In this document: piece after piece, positions 42,413 through 53,360 of the stretch
Layout: each line of letters begins with the position of its first letter
How positions within the stretch are numbered: position 1 is the stretch's first letter
Assembly (NCBI GenBank): GCA_965112735.1
Contig: OZ218955.1
Location: 2,914,001 to 2,978,000 of the forward strand
Length of the DNA stretch: 64,000 bases
Source: Phaeosaccion multiseriatum
Lineage: Eukaryota; Ochrophyta, other classes
Direction: 5' to 3'
Program-made: the position numbers and the translations under genes
The notes under the pieces: model-generated
What the model was told of the DNA's origin: nothing
Seen by the model: only the letters and a program-made list of their open reading frames with translations
The model's database searches: none

Positions 42413-45169
42413 TCATGTTTGCAGCAGGGGATACATTTGCCATGTGAAGAAGACGAGCAGCAGCAACGTCACTAGGCAGCTCACAAAGAGCTCGTTGCAG
42501 AGGGTGTCGAGAGACATGACACCCAGTACCGTGATGCCGAAGTCACCCGCAAAGCGAGCGAATGTGCCTGCCTCCGTGGCCTTTGCGTGAATGCGCAAAT
42601 AGCATCAGCGAGGGGAGGTGGTGGTGGTGGTGGTGGAGGAGGAGGAGAAGAAGAAGGAGGAAGAGGAGAAGGAGGAGGAGGAGGAGGAGGAGGGGGAGGA
42701 GGAGGAGGAAGGAGTAGAAGGAGGAGGAGGAGGAGGAGGAGGAGGAGGAGGAGGAGGAGGAGGAGGAGGAGGAGGAGGAGGAGGAGGCATCAGTAGCAGC
42801 GATGGCGGCAGTTAGGGGTGATCGCAGGCAGGCGGCAACGCGCAATCCCTGCTTTTGTTACTCTGCAATCCCTGCTTTTCCAATAAAGTACCCATAAACA
42901 GGGAAAGAAACGTGCGCACAGCAAGGGTTCGTCGCAGTTCGCTCTGTTGGGGCGGGGTCCACACGGCTGTATGAAGCAAAAAAAATGTGGAGGAAAGAAG
43001 CCGAGAGTCAAAGCCCCCAAGGGAAAGTGGGAGGCCACGCACCAGAAAGCCGCTGTTGAAGGTGCCGGAAGCAAGCTCCGGGGGAATGATCTTACTCAGT
43101 ACCGACATGATGACGCCTTCGTGGGCCTGTGGACACGGCACGCGCGCATACATACACACACACACCAGTGGGGGGTGGGGGGGGGGGGAGAGACGTCTCA
43201 AATGCGTGCACGGCACAGAGACACTGTAGCTCCTACTGGCGTTAAGCCCTCACAGCGCGTGAGTGTGCGGTGTGAAAGCAAGAGCGGGACGAGGAGGGCA
43301 GGGTAGAGCAAGCGAGAAGAAGAAAAAGCAAGAACAACCAAGCAAGGCAAGGCACAAGCAGGGGGGCCAGCAGGCAAGCACGTTGGTGGTACAGCACCTG
43401 CAGGGCGACGAAGCAGAAGGCCGTCCCCACCACGTACTGCCCCTCTGTGTAGGTGAAGAAGGAGCTCAGGTCAAGAATCACCACACACCCCAGCACAGAC
43501 GCTACAGTCAGTGCCTGCAGCAGCCATCTGTGACAAGAGGGGGAGGGAGAGAGGGGAGGGAGGGGAGGGAGAGGGAGGGAGAGTCAGTGAGTGAGTGAGT
43601 GAGTGAGTGAGTTAGTGCGTGCGCGAGTGGGTGGGTGAGCGAGTGAGTGAGTGAGTGATTGAGTGGGTCGGTGAGTGCGTGTGAGCGAGTGAGAGAGACA
43701 GACACCTAGAGACAAAAACCGTACAGAAGAAGTGGGGTGAGTGGGCGATCCAGTGGCGCCACGTGCGGAACATCAGGCAAGCAAAGACATGAACATGGAC
43801 AACGTAGCATACCTGTCCTCGAAGCGCTGCGAGAGGTGTCCCACGATGACGTTGACAGGGAGGGTCATGAGGCCCATGGCAGCCATCAGGGTGCCCACCC
43901 TCGCCACACTCCACTCAAACAGGTACTGTCAAGCACGATGTCAAGCACAGGGGGGGAGAGGAGGGGGAGAGGGAGACACGGCCAGGGTCAGAGAAGAGGT
44001 CAGAGTCAGGGTGAGGATAGGGGTGAGGAGAGGGTGAGTAAAAATGGATGGGGCAGATAGATAGATAGATAGATAGATAGATAGGTAGACAGATACGTAG
44101 ACAGTGCATATACAATGCCCATGCACAGCAAACTAACCTCAGTCAAGACCGGCGCAGACGAGACGAGTGCCTCTGTGACGAGCTTGTTGACAAAGTAACC
44201 GAAGAGGCAAAACGTCACGGGCAGCGGCACCAGGACCCACTTGCCCTTTCCCCCCTTCCCTCCTCTGGGTTGTTGTGGATCGTCTCCCAACTCGCTCTCC
44301 ATGCTCTGTTGCGTCTTGAGAACGAGCTTCTTGCGGAGACTGTTCCCTCTGTGATCACTCGCCCCGTCGCCACTACCCTCATTTCCTCCGCCACCGGCAG
44401 CAGCGCCAGCGCCAGCGGCAGGGGAGGTATTGACGTAGCTGGTGCTGCCGTTGGAGCCGCCGCCGCCGCTCAGCAGCGCCGTCGTCTCTGTGGACAGCAT
44501 GTCTGCCGCTGTATCACCATCTGCTGCTGCTGCTGCTGCTGCCATGCCGTTCGAGTCACGGGGAGAGTTGGGCGCACTCCAGTCGGAGGGGGGCTGCGGG
44601 GGCTGAGTAGAGGCATATGGGTCCAAAGAGCAGAGAGAAGAGGTATATGGGTCAAAAGAGCAGAGAGGAGAGGCGTGCGGGGGCAGAGAAGAGCACAGGA
44701 GCACGAGGAGAAGCCGTAGATGTGGTGAATAAGAGTGTAAGAGCGTGCGCGAGTGAGTGAGTGAGTGAGTGAGTGAGTCAGTGAGTGAGTGCGTGCGTGC
44801 GTGCGTGCGTGCATGCGTGCGTGTGTGCCAAGACAAGACAAGACCAGTCAAGACAACGCTATGCCACACACTTACGCTCTTGGTGGAGTTGTATCTGTAG
44901 TCGGGTTCCTTCCATCCCCATATGATGAGACCCGCGAGAACGAGCCACGCTGCGAACATGAACCACCCCGGCCCCGTCAGGCCATTGAAGATGAAGATGC
45001 CGCAGGTGAAGTCCATCTTATTGAGCAGCGCCGCCACAGCGGGCCCAAATGCCATGCCCAGTGCCCCGATGGCCACGAAGGAGGCGCTGTAGAATGTTCG
45101 GTCCTCGAGAGGGATAGTGTCTGCGATGAAGCGACGGTTCACGCCACGCGCGCCGCCTTTTGTTCGTGT

Positions 45170-45209
<40 letters not shown>

Positions 45210-47076
45210 TGTGTGTTTGTGTGTTCATGTTGTGTCGTGTTGTGTTGTGTTGTGTTGTATGTGTGCGTGTGTGTATGTACGTGTGTGTGTGTGAGTGTGA
45301 GTATGGTGTCGCACTTTGTGTTTTGGGCACCACGTCCGGAGGCGAAGATGTGGGAACATTCAAATGTGGGGCACACATGCTTGACTTTGTTCTGTATGCT
45401 CGCTCGGGTCATCATCGTCCTGCCTTCCTCACCTAGTCCAATGAATAACCTGCCCAGCAGCACCATCCACAGCGCCTCGTAAGAGAGGGCCAGAGCGTAG
45501 AGGAAGTTGCCCGTGATGAGCAGCGCCGCACAGAGCAGCAGGGGAGCCTTGAACACCATGTTGCTCCACCACGAGTACAGCACACACGACACGCAGGCTG
45601 TGGGGGAGGAGGGGAGGAGGGGAGGAGGGGTGTGGGGTGGGCGTAGTCGGGGGTAGCAGCGGGAGGGCATCTCAGTGCAAGAGGTGGGTGAGGTGGGGGG
45701 TCCAAAGTCACGACGACTGTTTCACCCACTCGACTGATTCATTCACTCACTCACGAATCATCCCACCCATCCACCCACCCACCCAACCACTGCCATCCAC
45801 CCACCAGCGACGGGAGTCATTCCGATGATCAGGCCTGACATGGCTGGTGATCCTCCCAGGGCCGCCGCGTACTGTATCGAGGGTTGGGCAAAGGAAAGTT
45901 CTTCGGAGTCAATGCAGGCTCCTCTATCCTCTCTCTTCTCCCTCCCCCTCTCCTTCCGACCCACCCACCTTGGCGGACGTTGGCGCAACGCAGTAGTAGT
46001 TGCTCATGTAGAAGCCCGTAATGGCGAGGTTCAGCATTGCCGTGAACTTGTCGAGCTCTCTCTTACTCGCATCCTCCTCGCGTTCGTCGCCCATGCCGCC
46101 CTCCAGGAGGAGGTCACTGTGGGGGGTATCGGAGCACACGAATACACAGACACAAACACGCACACATATGGAAAGAGAGAGAGAGAGAGAGGGAGCGCTG
46201 TTGAGTGAGGATAGTGAGCAAGAAGGGGATCTGACAGACTCTGGTGCTTGTGCTAGCCACAGACCGGCCCTGGGCCAAATTCAATACATCAAAAGCCTCA
46301 AACGCTCTTCATCATCACACAACCCGCCTGACGTACTGAGCGAGTCTGGGCTGTCATATGGCCGTAGGGCGGAGGGCTCGCGAGAGACAAAGATGTCTTG
46401 TACTCACCTGCTGAGAGTGAGGTAGTCTTGCACGGTCCTCTCCTGTGCGACGCTCAGCTCTAACTGAGCCAAATGGATCTCCTGCACAAGGGCAGCACAC
46501 ACGGGCAGATGGCAAAGCGCCACATGGGCAAGGGGTGAGTCAGCAAGGGCAAGGGGTGAGTCAGTAAGGGCAAGGGGTGAGTCAGCAAGGTCAAGGGGTG
46601 AGTCAGCAAGGGCAAGGGGTGAGTCAGCAAGGGCAAGGGGTGAGTCAGCAAGGGCAAGGGGTGAGTCAGCAAGGGCAAGGGGTGAGTCAGCAAGGGCAAG
46701 GGGTGAGTCAGCAAGGGCAAGGGGTGAGTCAGCAAGGGCAAGGGGTGAGTCAGTAAGGGCAAGGGGTCAGTCAGCAAGGGCAAGGGGTGAGTCAGCAAGG
46801 GCAAGGGGTGAGTCAGCAAGGGCAAGGGGTGAGTCAGCAAGGGCAACGGGTGAGTCAGCAAGGGCAAGGGGTGAGTCAGCAAGGGCAAGGGGTGAGTCAG
46901 CAAGGGCAACGGGTGAGTCAGCAAGGGCAAGGGGTGAGTCAGCAAGGGCAAGGGGTGAGTCAGCAAGGGCAAGGGGTGAGTCAGCAAGGGCAAGGGGTGA
47001 GTCAGCATGGGCAAGGGGTGAGTCAGCAAGGGCAAGGGGACAAAAGAGGAGGACACGACACGCAACAGCGCGCAAC

Positions 47077-47112
<36 letters not shown>

Positions 47113-48054
47113 AGTAGAATAAAAATAAAAGTAAAAATAAAAAGAACAAAAAGGAGCTCATTGTTGGGGGACATGGTGGGGAGGCAGGGGCGGAGGGGGA
47201 ACGGTGCGCACCTGGAAAACGTCCGAACGAGAGGTCATACTATCGCCCCTCTCCAACCTCTCCATCTTGGACGGGCTCCTGCCGCCGCTGAACGTTCGTC
47301 TTGACATGCGCCTGCACATGGCACACAGCACAATAGTGCATAGTGATGAATTTTCAAGTCATGCACAACAAGGGAGAGGGATCCATTCTGACAACAAGGA
47401 CCCCCACATGCAATCGCAGGGGAGTGTCTGTGTGTGTCTGTGTGTGTGAGTGAAGGGGGGGGGGGGACGCTAGAAGAGACTCACAAGGCATATTGCCTCC
47501 GGGGAGAGACAGGCAACTGCAGAGAGTCGTAGCACGTCCGCAGGCAGCCGATGATGGCCATCAGGCCCTCGTTGTGGTACAGCTGCTGCAGGCTGGAGGG
47601 GGCAGCATCAGAGAGAGGCATATGGGCAAGCATATGGGCAAGACCGCATGACACAACAGGAGAGGTAGACAGGCAGGCAGGACCGGTGGGGAGAGGACAG
47701 AGTGAGAACTGAGGCTTGCTGTGCACGGCAATGGCACGGTACAGTGTGTCCACAGTGTCTCTACAGTGTACCTACAGTGTGCCTACAGTGTGTACAGGGT
47801 GCGTGTGCAGAGTGAGGGTGAGTATGTACTGTGTGTGTGTCCTGACCTGGAGTACTTGACCCTGGCCCTGGAGCTGAGGTAGTGCGTGGCCAGCAGGCGG
47901 TCTCGGATCTGCTTGTCATGCTTCTTCAGGATCTTGCGGAGGCCAGTCTGATGTACGCACGTATGGTGACGTACGTACGTATGTGCAGAGGAGGAGACGC
48001 ACCAAATGCCCCAGGGCAGGGCGCCGCGTGCCATAATCATAGCAGACACAAACA

Positions 48055-48110
<56 letters not shown>

Positions 48111-49635
48111 CGGAGGAGTCCAGCAAAGGCAAAGGGGGATGGATTATTCACTCGAGTCAGTTGGGCAGACCAAGGAAGGAGCTCCACGTCGGTCGCTTCC
48201 TGGGGGAGGCGGTGTGTGTGTGCGCACACTCTGCCCACTTCCCATACCCAATACCCAATACCCAATACCTAATACTATCCCCTACTCCTTCCCCAACGCC
48301 CACACCCAGTTCTACCCACTACCCCATGCCACAACCCAATACCCTACCACCCACCACATTGAGTTGTAGGAAGCGGATGAGGCGGATAACCTCCACCCCG
48401 ATGCCGTTAATGGCGTCGAGGATGGGGGACGGGTCCCTGCCGTCTGGCATGAGTGCTGCTGGTGCTTCTGTTTGGGCCCCTACTTGGGCTGCCCCGAAGG
48501 ATGGGGGGAGGGTCATGGCTGAGGGAGAGGCTGTAATGGACGAGGCAGGGGCCGGGGGAGGGGAGGGGGGAGGAGGGAGGGAGGAAGAGCGGGGAGATGG
48601 CAAGAGATGGCATAGACACATGAGAGGGGGAGGGAGAGCGACGTGGAGAAGCAGGGAGGAGTGGGTTACCACACAAGGGGGACGAGGAGTGGGGGCTATG
48701 AAGGTAAGGCAACATCCCAAGAGTACCTAGGTATAGGCACTTGGTTAGAGGGCATATATATATGTATGTAGTCTCTGCTCGTATCATTCGTGAGAACAGC
48801 CCGAGAGTTCCCTCTCGGCTTAACGGGTCCTGACACCTACCACCGTACCTGCTCCTCCCCCGCTGCTTGGGGGCACCAATTGGTTCATGTGTTCACGCAG
48901 CTCTCTGAGCTTCTGCGCGGTCTCCCCCTGCTTTTCCAGGAAGTAGAGCACCACCTTCTCCACCTGTAGGCGGGTGTTACGACCCAATCGCCCGGCCCGG
49001 TCCGGCGGCACAGAGAAAAGGTGGAGAGGGGAGGGGGTGGTGTTAACGGACTATTAGGAAAGGAGAAAGAGGGGGGGGGGGGTGCGCTTTGCTCAATCGG
49101 GAAGGGAGCAATGTGGGCAGGGGAAAGTGCATCGGCGGAAGCATGACGTGGTGTGTGGCAAAATGCAAGGGGCACAAGGGAGACGCACCACGGAGAGAAG
49201 AGTTGGAGAGACAAGAGAGAAGAGATGAAGAAGAGAGAGAGAGAGGCACGTTCAACAAATCTCCCTCACCTCTTCGTCCAGCGTCCGGCCAAAGTCCTCC
49301 TCCAGCTCGTCCACCTTGGCCATGAGATCCTCCTCCATGTCTGTCTCTCCTCCCCTGGGCATCAATAGAGATAGGAGCATAGTGCTGGACGCCCTGGAAA
49401 GGCCGGCTGACGACTGTGAATGCGCTCCAGTGGACGTTTCCGTTCGGGTCCTCTGTCTCTGCCCCCCACCCACCTCCTCCTCCTCGTCCTCCGCCTTGCC
49501 GCCATGGCCGCCCCGAGCAGCTTGATACGTAAGCTTGAGGCGCTTCAGCTTCTTCTTGAGCGCATCGTAATCGAGATAGTGTTCAGTCCAGTCCTCTTCC
49601 TGGTTCTCATGCAACTTTTGAGCAAAGTTCACCAT
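42413..49635 (-). CDS. SPX-MFS phosphate transporter (PHT5/VPT-like)
   Basis: Sixteen exons on the minus strand: 49635-49270, 48963-48849, 48530-48358, 47947-47847, 47592-47485, 47311-47212, 46481-46408, 46116-45969, 45871-45805, 45597-45433, 45156-44876, 44602-44138, 43925-43813, 43527-43398, 43126-43043 and 42580-42413; all joins keep phase, 885 residues. The SPX domain, which binds inositol pyrophosphates, starts at the N-terminus (MVNFAQKL, WTEHYLDYDALKKKLKRLKL) and ends with TGLRKILKKHDKQIR and LYHNEGLMAI. The MFS part begins NYYCVAPTSAKYAAALG and has GRLFIGLGGARGVNRRFIAD, the SPX-MFS signature, then DRTFYSASFVAIGALGMAFG. A cytosolic loop carries ADGDTAAD, a dispersed-motif copy. Plant and algal relatives move phosphate into vacuoles; that role is inferred. 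Confidence 0.93.
42610..42788 (+). repeat. (GGT)n/(GGA)n tract in SPX-MFS intron 15
   Basis: Compound triplet repeat within the intron 42581-43042; pyrimidine-rich on the coding strand, upstream of the final acceptor. Confidence 0.9.
44046..44100 (+). repeat. (GATA)n tract in SPX-MFS intron 12
   Basis: Short ATAG tetranucleotide run at 44058-44082 with flanking GTAGACAGATA units. Confidence 0.85.
46530..47040 (+). repeat. 21-bp minisatellite in SPX-MFS intron 6
   Basis: About 24 tandem copies of AGGGGTGAGTCAGCAAGGGCA with rare substitutions (GTAAGGG, GTCAAGG, AACGGG). It fills most of intron 6 (46482-47211). Each unit carries GGTGAGT on the plus strand, opposite to the gene. No spacers, so not a CRISPR array. 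Confidence 0.97.
48056..48113 (+). repeat. (CA)n tract in SPX-MFS intron 3
   Basis: Plus-strand CA repeat, GT on the coding strand, within intron 47948-48357; close by is a run of CCCAATA units at 48246-48276. Confidence 0.9.
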
Positions 49636-50301
49636 TTGGGTCTAAAGGCTCCCCTCCTACTTGTTTCTACCACTGCTGTGGTATCCCTGCTGCTCCTCCT
49701 CCGGCTACAGCTCCTGGCGCATGATCCTGATCGTCTACTGCTCTTTTAGCCGCTTCAGCTGCTTCTGCTGCTGCCCCGGTTCTTCTCCGAGCAAGGGTGA
49801 GTGGCTCTTTTCTCCCCTCTTTGTTCTCTGCTACGCTGTTCTCCCTGCTGTTACGACCAGAAAGCAGGCAACGTGTGTCCGCTCTCTCCTTTCTCCTCTC
49901 TTTGTGCTCTGCACACTCTCGTCCTCCCGCGTGTTATGAGGTAAAAGAAGCCGCAAGGCAACAAGACAGTCCGTGGACATGCGGAGGGGAGGTGGTAATC
50001 CGCGAGGTGCGTCACAGCTGCCGAGATTGAAACTGAACCCTTTCCCTCGCGTCCCATCGTTCCATCCCACAGAGCGCGGTACACCAGCTGAGAGGGAGGT
50101 GGAACAAAAGAGCGGCAGGTTGGGCGCATCAGGAGAGGCATACACCATTCTTTCAGCCCATGTTCTTTTTATGATGTGCTTGTAGGAAAGCCTGCTGCTG
50201 CCTTGGACCTATACAGGCGCACCACAGGATATGTTGGCCCCCTCCTGCGCCAATGTGGGCAGGCCTGCCAGTAAGCAAGGCTTCATCCGGCGTGGCCCCT
50301 T
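49636..50301. other. Upstream region of the SPX-MFS gene
   Basis: Mixed sequence with a repeated CTCTCCTTT..CTCTTTGT element (49809-49905). No supported coding region. Confidence 0.45.
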
Positions 50302-50302
50302 G

Positions 50303-50554
50303 CCATTCAATTTGGCCCCTGATATGCTTCTGAGACAGGCCAGCCCAGAAGCAAGAAGCAGGCCGGCTGGAGCCGGCCAGAAGCAGGAAGCAGCCTTGGC
50401 CCTCATCATTGCCTTATTACATGGCTTTCCCCCAGAACCTGGAACCTGCCTGGCCGGCTGGCGCCAGCCAGAAGCAGGAAGCAGGCCGGCTGACGCCGGC
50501 CAGAAGCAGGAAGCAGGGTCGCCTCAGAAGCATGTCAGGGGCCGAATTCAATGT
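50303..50554. mobile_element. Candidate MITE C (252-bp inverted-repeat element)
   Basis: Terminal inverted repeats of about 31 bp with a few mismatches: left at 50303-50334 reads TTTGGCCCCTGATATGCTTC in its centre, right at 50522-50554 is its inverse with TTCGG and GACATG. The interior holds three copies of a GCCGGCTGNNGCCGGCCAGA + AGCAGGAAGCAG unit (50362, 50453, 50484), each palindromic at its start. No coding capacity. Confidence 0.6.
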
Positions 50555-50624
50555 GTAAGCACTAGAGCGGAGGGCCCGCCCTCACCACTTGACTCACCCC
50601 CCAACAAAGCTGTCCCACCCTCTG

Positions 50625-50747
50625 CTACTCCCAGCGGCGGTCGTGCTCTTGCATGGCCTTTCTTGCCTCCCTCTCCTTCCTCCTCTGCTCCACAAAGTAT
50701 GGGAGGGTCATCTCGTAGTCAATGAGCCCCTTGCGAGGAGCCGCCAC
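50625..50747 (-). other. Possible alternative or read-through C-terminal exon of copy A
   Basis: Forty codons reading VAAPRKGLIDYEMTLPYFVE and then a charged helix to a TAG. The segment is preceded by CTTCGTGTAG, a usable acceptor, and is in phase 0 with the exon ending at 50934; it is also in frame with the preceding exon across its TAG. Confidence 0.45.
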
Positions 50748-51704
50748 CTACACGAAGCCAGTGTAGTAGTCCGTCGGGTAGTCCCTGCGGCTCGTCATTG
50801 TGCGGTAGTAGCGCGACTGTCCAAAGGCCAGAAGAAGCAGAGGGGGGTGGTGGTGGTGGGCGAAGGTGTTGTTACTAGGCAGGTTCGACGAAGGCTTTGA
50901 AGCACGTTGTGAGCAAAGTACGTGTGAGCAAACCTTTGTCATTGCTTTCAATGGTATCGTCTCGAACTTCACCTCAGTGCTCCAAGCCAGTCACAACTTA
51001 CACGTGGAGCTCAACCCCTGATCATCCTCATACTACGTACGCACGTCGTCTGCGGGAATGGTGCGAAGCAGAATCGTCTCTTCGTCGTAGCATCTTCCCG
51101 CAGCGAGAAAGGAAGGCAGAGTAGGCTTCACCCTCTTAGGCGTCCAGGGCACTCCAGTGGGTCGCTCTAGGCACATGCCATGAGTGAAGTTGCCAAAGTC
51201 GGTCAGTCGCACCCTCTCCTCCCGTCCAATGTCCCCCAGTCTGCAGGTCTGGCACCTCCCTGAGAGCAAAGCAGCGATGGATTTGAGGCGGACGTGCTTG
51301 AGCCTGCCTCCCTCTGGATGTCGAAAGAGGAAGGTTCCCTTCAGGATTGTCAGCTGTGCTTCTGAGCACCCCAACCTTCTCAGCCAGGCGAGGAAGGGGC
51401 GCGTTATCGCCGCTGCTCGGGATGCCTGGCTCACACACGGCCGGTCCTGCATGTAGCGTCGGTTCTCTTCCAGCAGCATCTCTCGCTCTGCAGCATACGC
51501 CTTCTTCAGCACTCGCTTGTACTCCTTTCCCACCAGGTCGCTGAAGGAGCTGCACGTCTGTGCTAGGCCCCATATGTCACCCAGCCTGGGTGGGTAGGCC
51601 TTGATGAGTACATCAAACGCATTGAGGCGAAGAGAAGCGGAGCCCCCGCCACTCGATTCTTTCTTCCCATTTGACCCGCCGGGCCGGGCCCCCTCCGCGT
51701 TCAT
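50748..51704 (-). CDS. Unrecognised C-x2-C / H-x2-C family protein, copy A
   Basis: Three phase-0 exons on the minus strand: 51704-51045, 50972-50934 and 50816-50748, 255 residues. I do not recognise the family. The N-terminal half is helical and F-box-like in feel (FDVLIKAYPPRLGDIWGLAQ, then SFSDLVGKEYKRVLKKAY). A second region has FLAWLRRLGCSEAQLTILKG and KHVRLKSIAALL, then a likely zinc site: CQTC and, 22 residues on, HGMC with LTDFGNFTHGMC between. The end is FLAAGRCYDEETI. A shifted relative lies just upstream. The last exon ends at a TAG after which the same frame stays open and coding-like to a second TAG at 50625-50627 (see findings). Confidence 0.6.
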
Positions 51705-52403
51705 AGCACCACCAGCAGACCACCTCCACACGCCGCGCACGACGACTATACTCAACCGAATCCCCCCTAATTGACAGGGCCCCTCCTACGTGATGAAGGC
51801 GAGGCTTCAAGAGAGAGAGGCGAAGCGTTGACACGTGCTGACACGGCCCAGCAGCAACAGAGCCGACTAAACCAATGGAGCGAGTAGATGGCCCACTAGG
51901 CGCGAAGGCGATAGAAGAGCGCTAGTTACGGTAGACAACTTGTCCCAAGCTCTTGAGATACTGCATTGTGTAAGAGAGGAAGCATGGAAAAAAAAAAGGT
52001 TTCTTTGGTTGGTCGGGCCCCCTGGGGAACAGATGAAGGCCTCCTGCTTTTCCAGAGGCCTCGGCGGTGATCCGCCCCCCTCCATTCGTTACAGTGTTAG
52101 CGGTAGCGTCATGGCTGGCTCGAAGAGCAAACGAGGAAAGCCTCGAGACAATCGAGAGGGGGGGGACGTGGTTCGGTGTCGTAGAATCGGACGCAGCGGC
52201 ACAGGGAGCGAGCGGGCAAGAGGAAGGCCAGTGGAGCCAAGCGACAGACCCTGCTGACATCGGCTTTGTAGCCTCACTCTGTCCTTGCGCTCCTCATTCT
52301 CCGCCCACTATGCTGAAGGAGGTGCATCTAAGCAACTCGGAGTGGTCTGAAGAGCAGGAGCAGCAGACCGTTGGAACCTCTGCATCAGCGCCAGAAACTC
52401 TGC
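51705..52403 (-). other. Spacer between family copies A and B
   Basis: Upstream region of copy A. Mixed composition, no supported gene. Confidence 0.4.
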
Positions 52404-52916
52404 TCATCTTCTCAGCTCGTGCTGCAGAGGACGTGCTGCACAGATTTTTAGCCACATCTCCTTCGAAGAGGCACACTTCTGATGGGCGTAGACTCCAAAG
52501 TCGGTAAGGCTGTCGCTGTTGGTGCCGAGGGGAGCCCTAGTGGGGCACATTTGGCACTTGGATGTGAAGAGGAAGGCAACAACGGCATTGAGCCGCACGT
52601 GCTTGACGAGCCCGGCAGAGCTGAAGAGGTAGTGATCGCTCATTATTGACACCTCCTCCTCTCCGAGCCCGACCCTCACCAGCCAAGCGAGCATGGGGGC
52701 TGTCTTGTCTTGTTCGTCACGAGGACTTCTTGAGGACTCGCGTGCACTCCTCCCCCACACATGCGTTGACGGCGCGAGAGGATTGGGCCAGGGAGAGGAG
52801 CGCGGAGGGTGGGCCTGGATCGCAACTTCAAGGGCCTTCTGGCGGAGATTAGCGGAGCTACAGACCGTCTTGCGTAGGTTCCCGCTCCTCTTCTGCATCT
52901 TTTCCTTGCTACTCAT
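52404..52916 (-). pseudogene. Frameshifted copy B of the C-x2-C / H-x2-C family
   Basis: An open frame from ATG 52916 to stop at 52404 gives 170 residues. Its start (VAIQAHPPR) and second half (MLAWLVRVGLGEEEVSIMS, KHVRLNAVVAFL, CQMC, LTDFGVYAHQKC) match copy A. Between them the frame is unlike copy A, but the next frame over about 52725-52805 reads LLSLAQSSRAVN and RVLKKSS, matching copy A's LAQTCSSFSD and RVLKKAY. So two compensating shifts, with loss of about 30 residues, separate the copies. A recent pseudogene, or a frame-scrambled but still translated relative. Confidence 0.6.
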
Positions 52917-53111
52917 TTTGTTGTGGTAGTCGTCTTAGGCGGCCCTTCTTCGTCGAGCTCCTCTTCCGCGGAAGACGATTTTTCTCCCTGCTAGAGAAAG
53001 AGAGAGCGAGCGAGGCATCGAGCGAGAGAGAGGGGGGAAGGGTGGGCGGAGAGAGACGGGGGTTAGAGGGAGTAGGCACGGCGAGAAAGGAGTCGAAAGA
53101 GAGTTCCAGCG

Positions 53112-53348
53112 TCAACAATGGTCGACAGCAAAGAAGACGTGCTCCCCATTCCAAACAGTGATGTAGTACCTGCCCGCCGCGAGGAAGGAAGATGAGCTTA
53201 GCCCTTCATAATGGCCTTTTTTCACTCGACCCAATTTTTGCTTACTAAGAAAAATGGGGCTCTGTGCCCCAAACGTGCTTGTTCCTGCCTGCCCTCGAGC
53301 CCTACAGAGCCCTGACGTGATACTCTCCCCTCCTCCTATGGCCACCAA
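53112..53348 (-). pseudogene. C-terminal fragment, copy C of the same family
   Basis: Reads GRVKKGHYEGLSSSSFLAAG followed by RYYITVW; the KRVK..LPSFLAAGRCY end of copy A is the only clear match. No upstream domain is left before the next gene. Probably a remnant. Confidence 0.45.
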
Positions 53349-53360
53349 TCTGCCCTGGGC

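Noticed and set aside
41769-42443. A 224-codon minus-strand frame upstream of the JmjC gene
   Set aside because: No recognisable domain, overlaps the SPX-MFS last exon in another frame, composition not coding-like.
44006-45670. A 554-codon minus-strand frame
   Set aside because: Reads through four introns of the SPX-MFS gene (GT/CA repeats give His-Thr runs). The real exons inside it are listed with the gene.
46530-47040. CRISPR array
   Set aside because: Units are contiguous 21-mers with no spacers, inside a eukaryotic intron.
47570-47590. GTTGTGGTACAGCTGCTGCA as motif 1 copy
   Set aside because: Lies in the conserved SPX segment LQQLYHNEG, so the resemblance can be explained by protein conservation.
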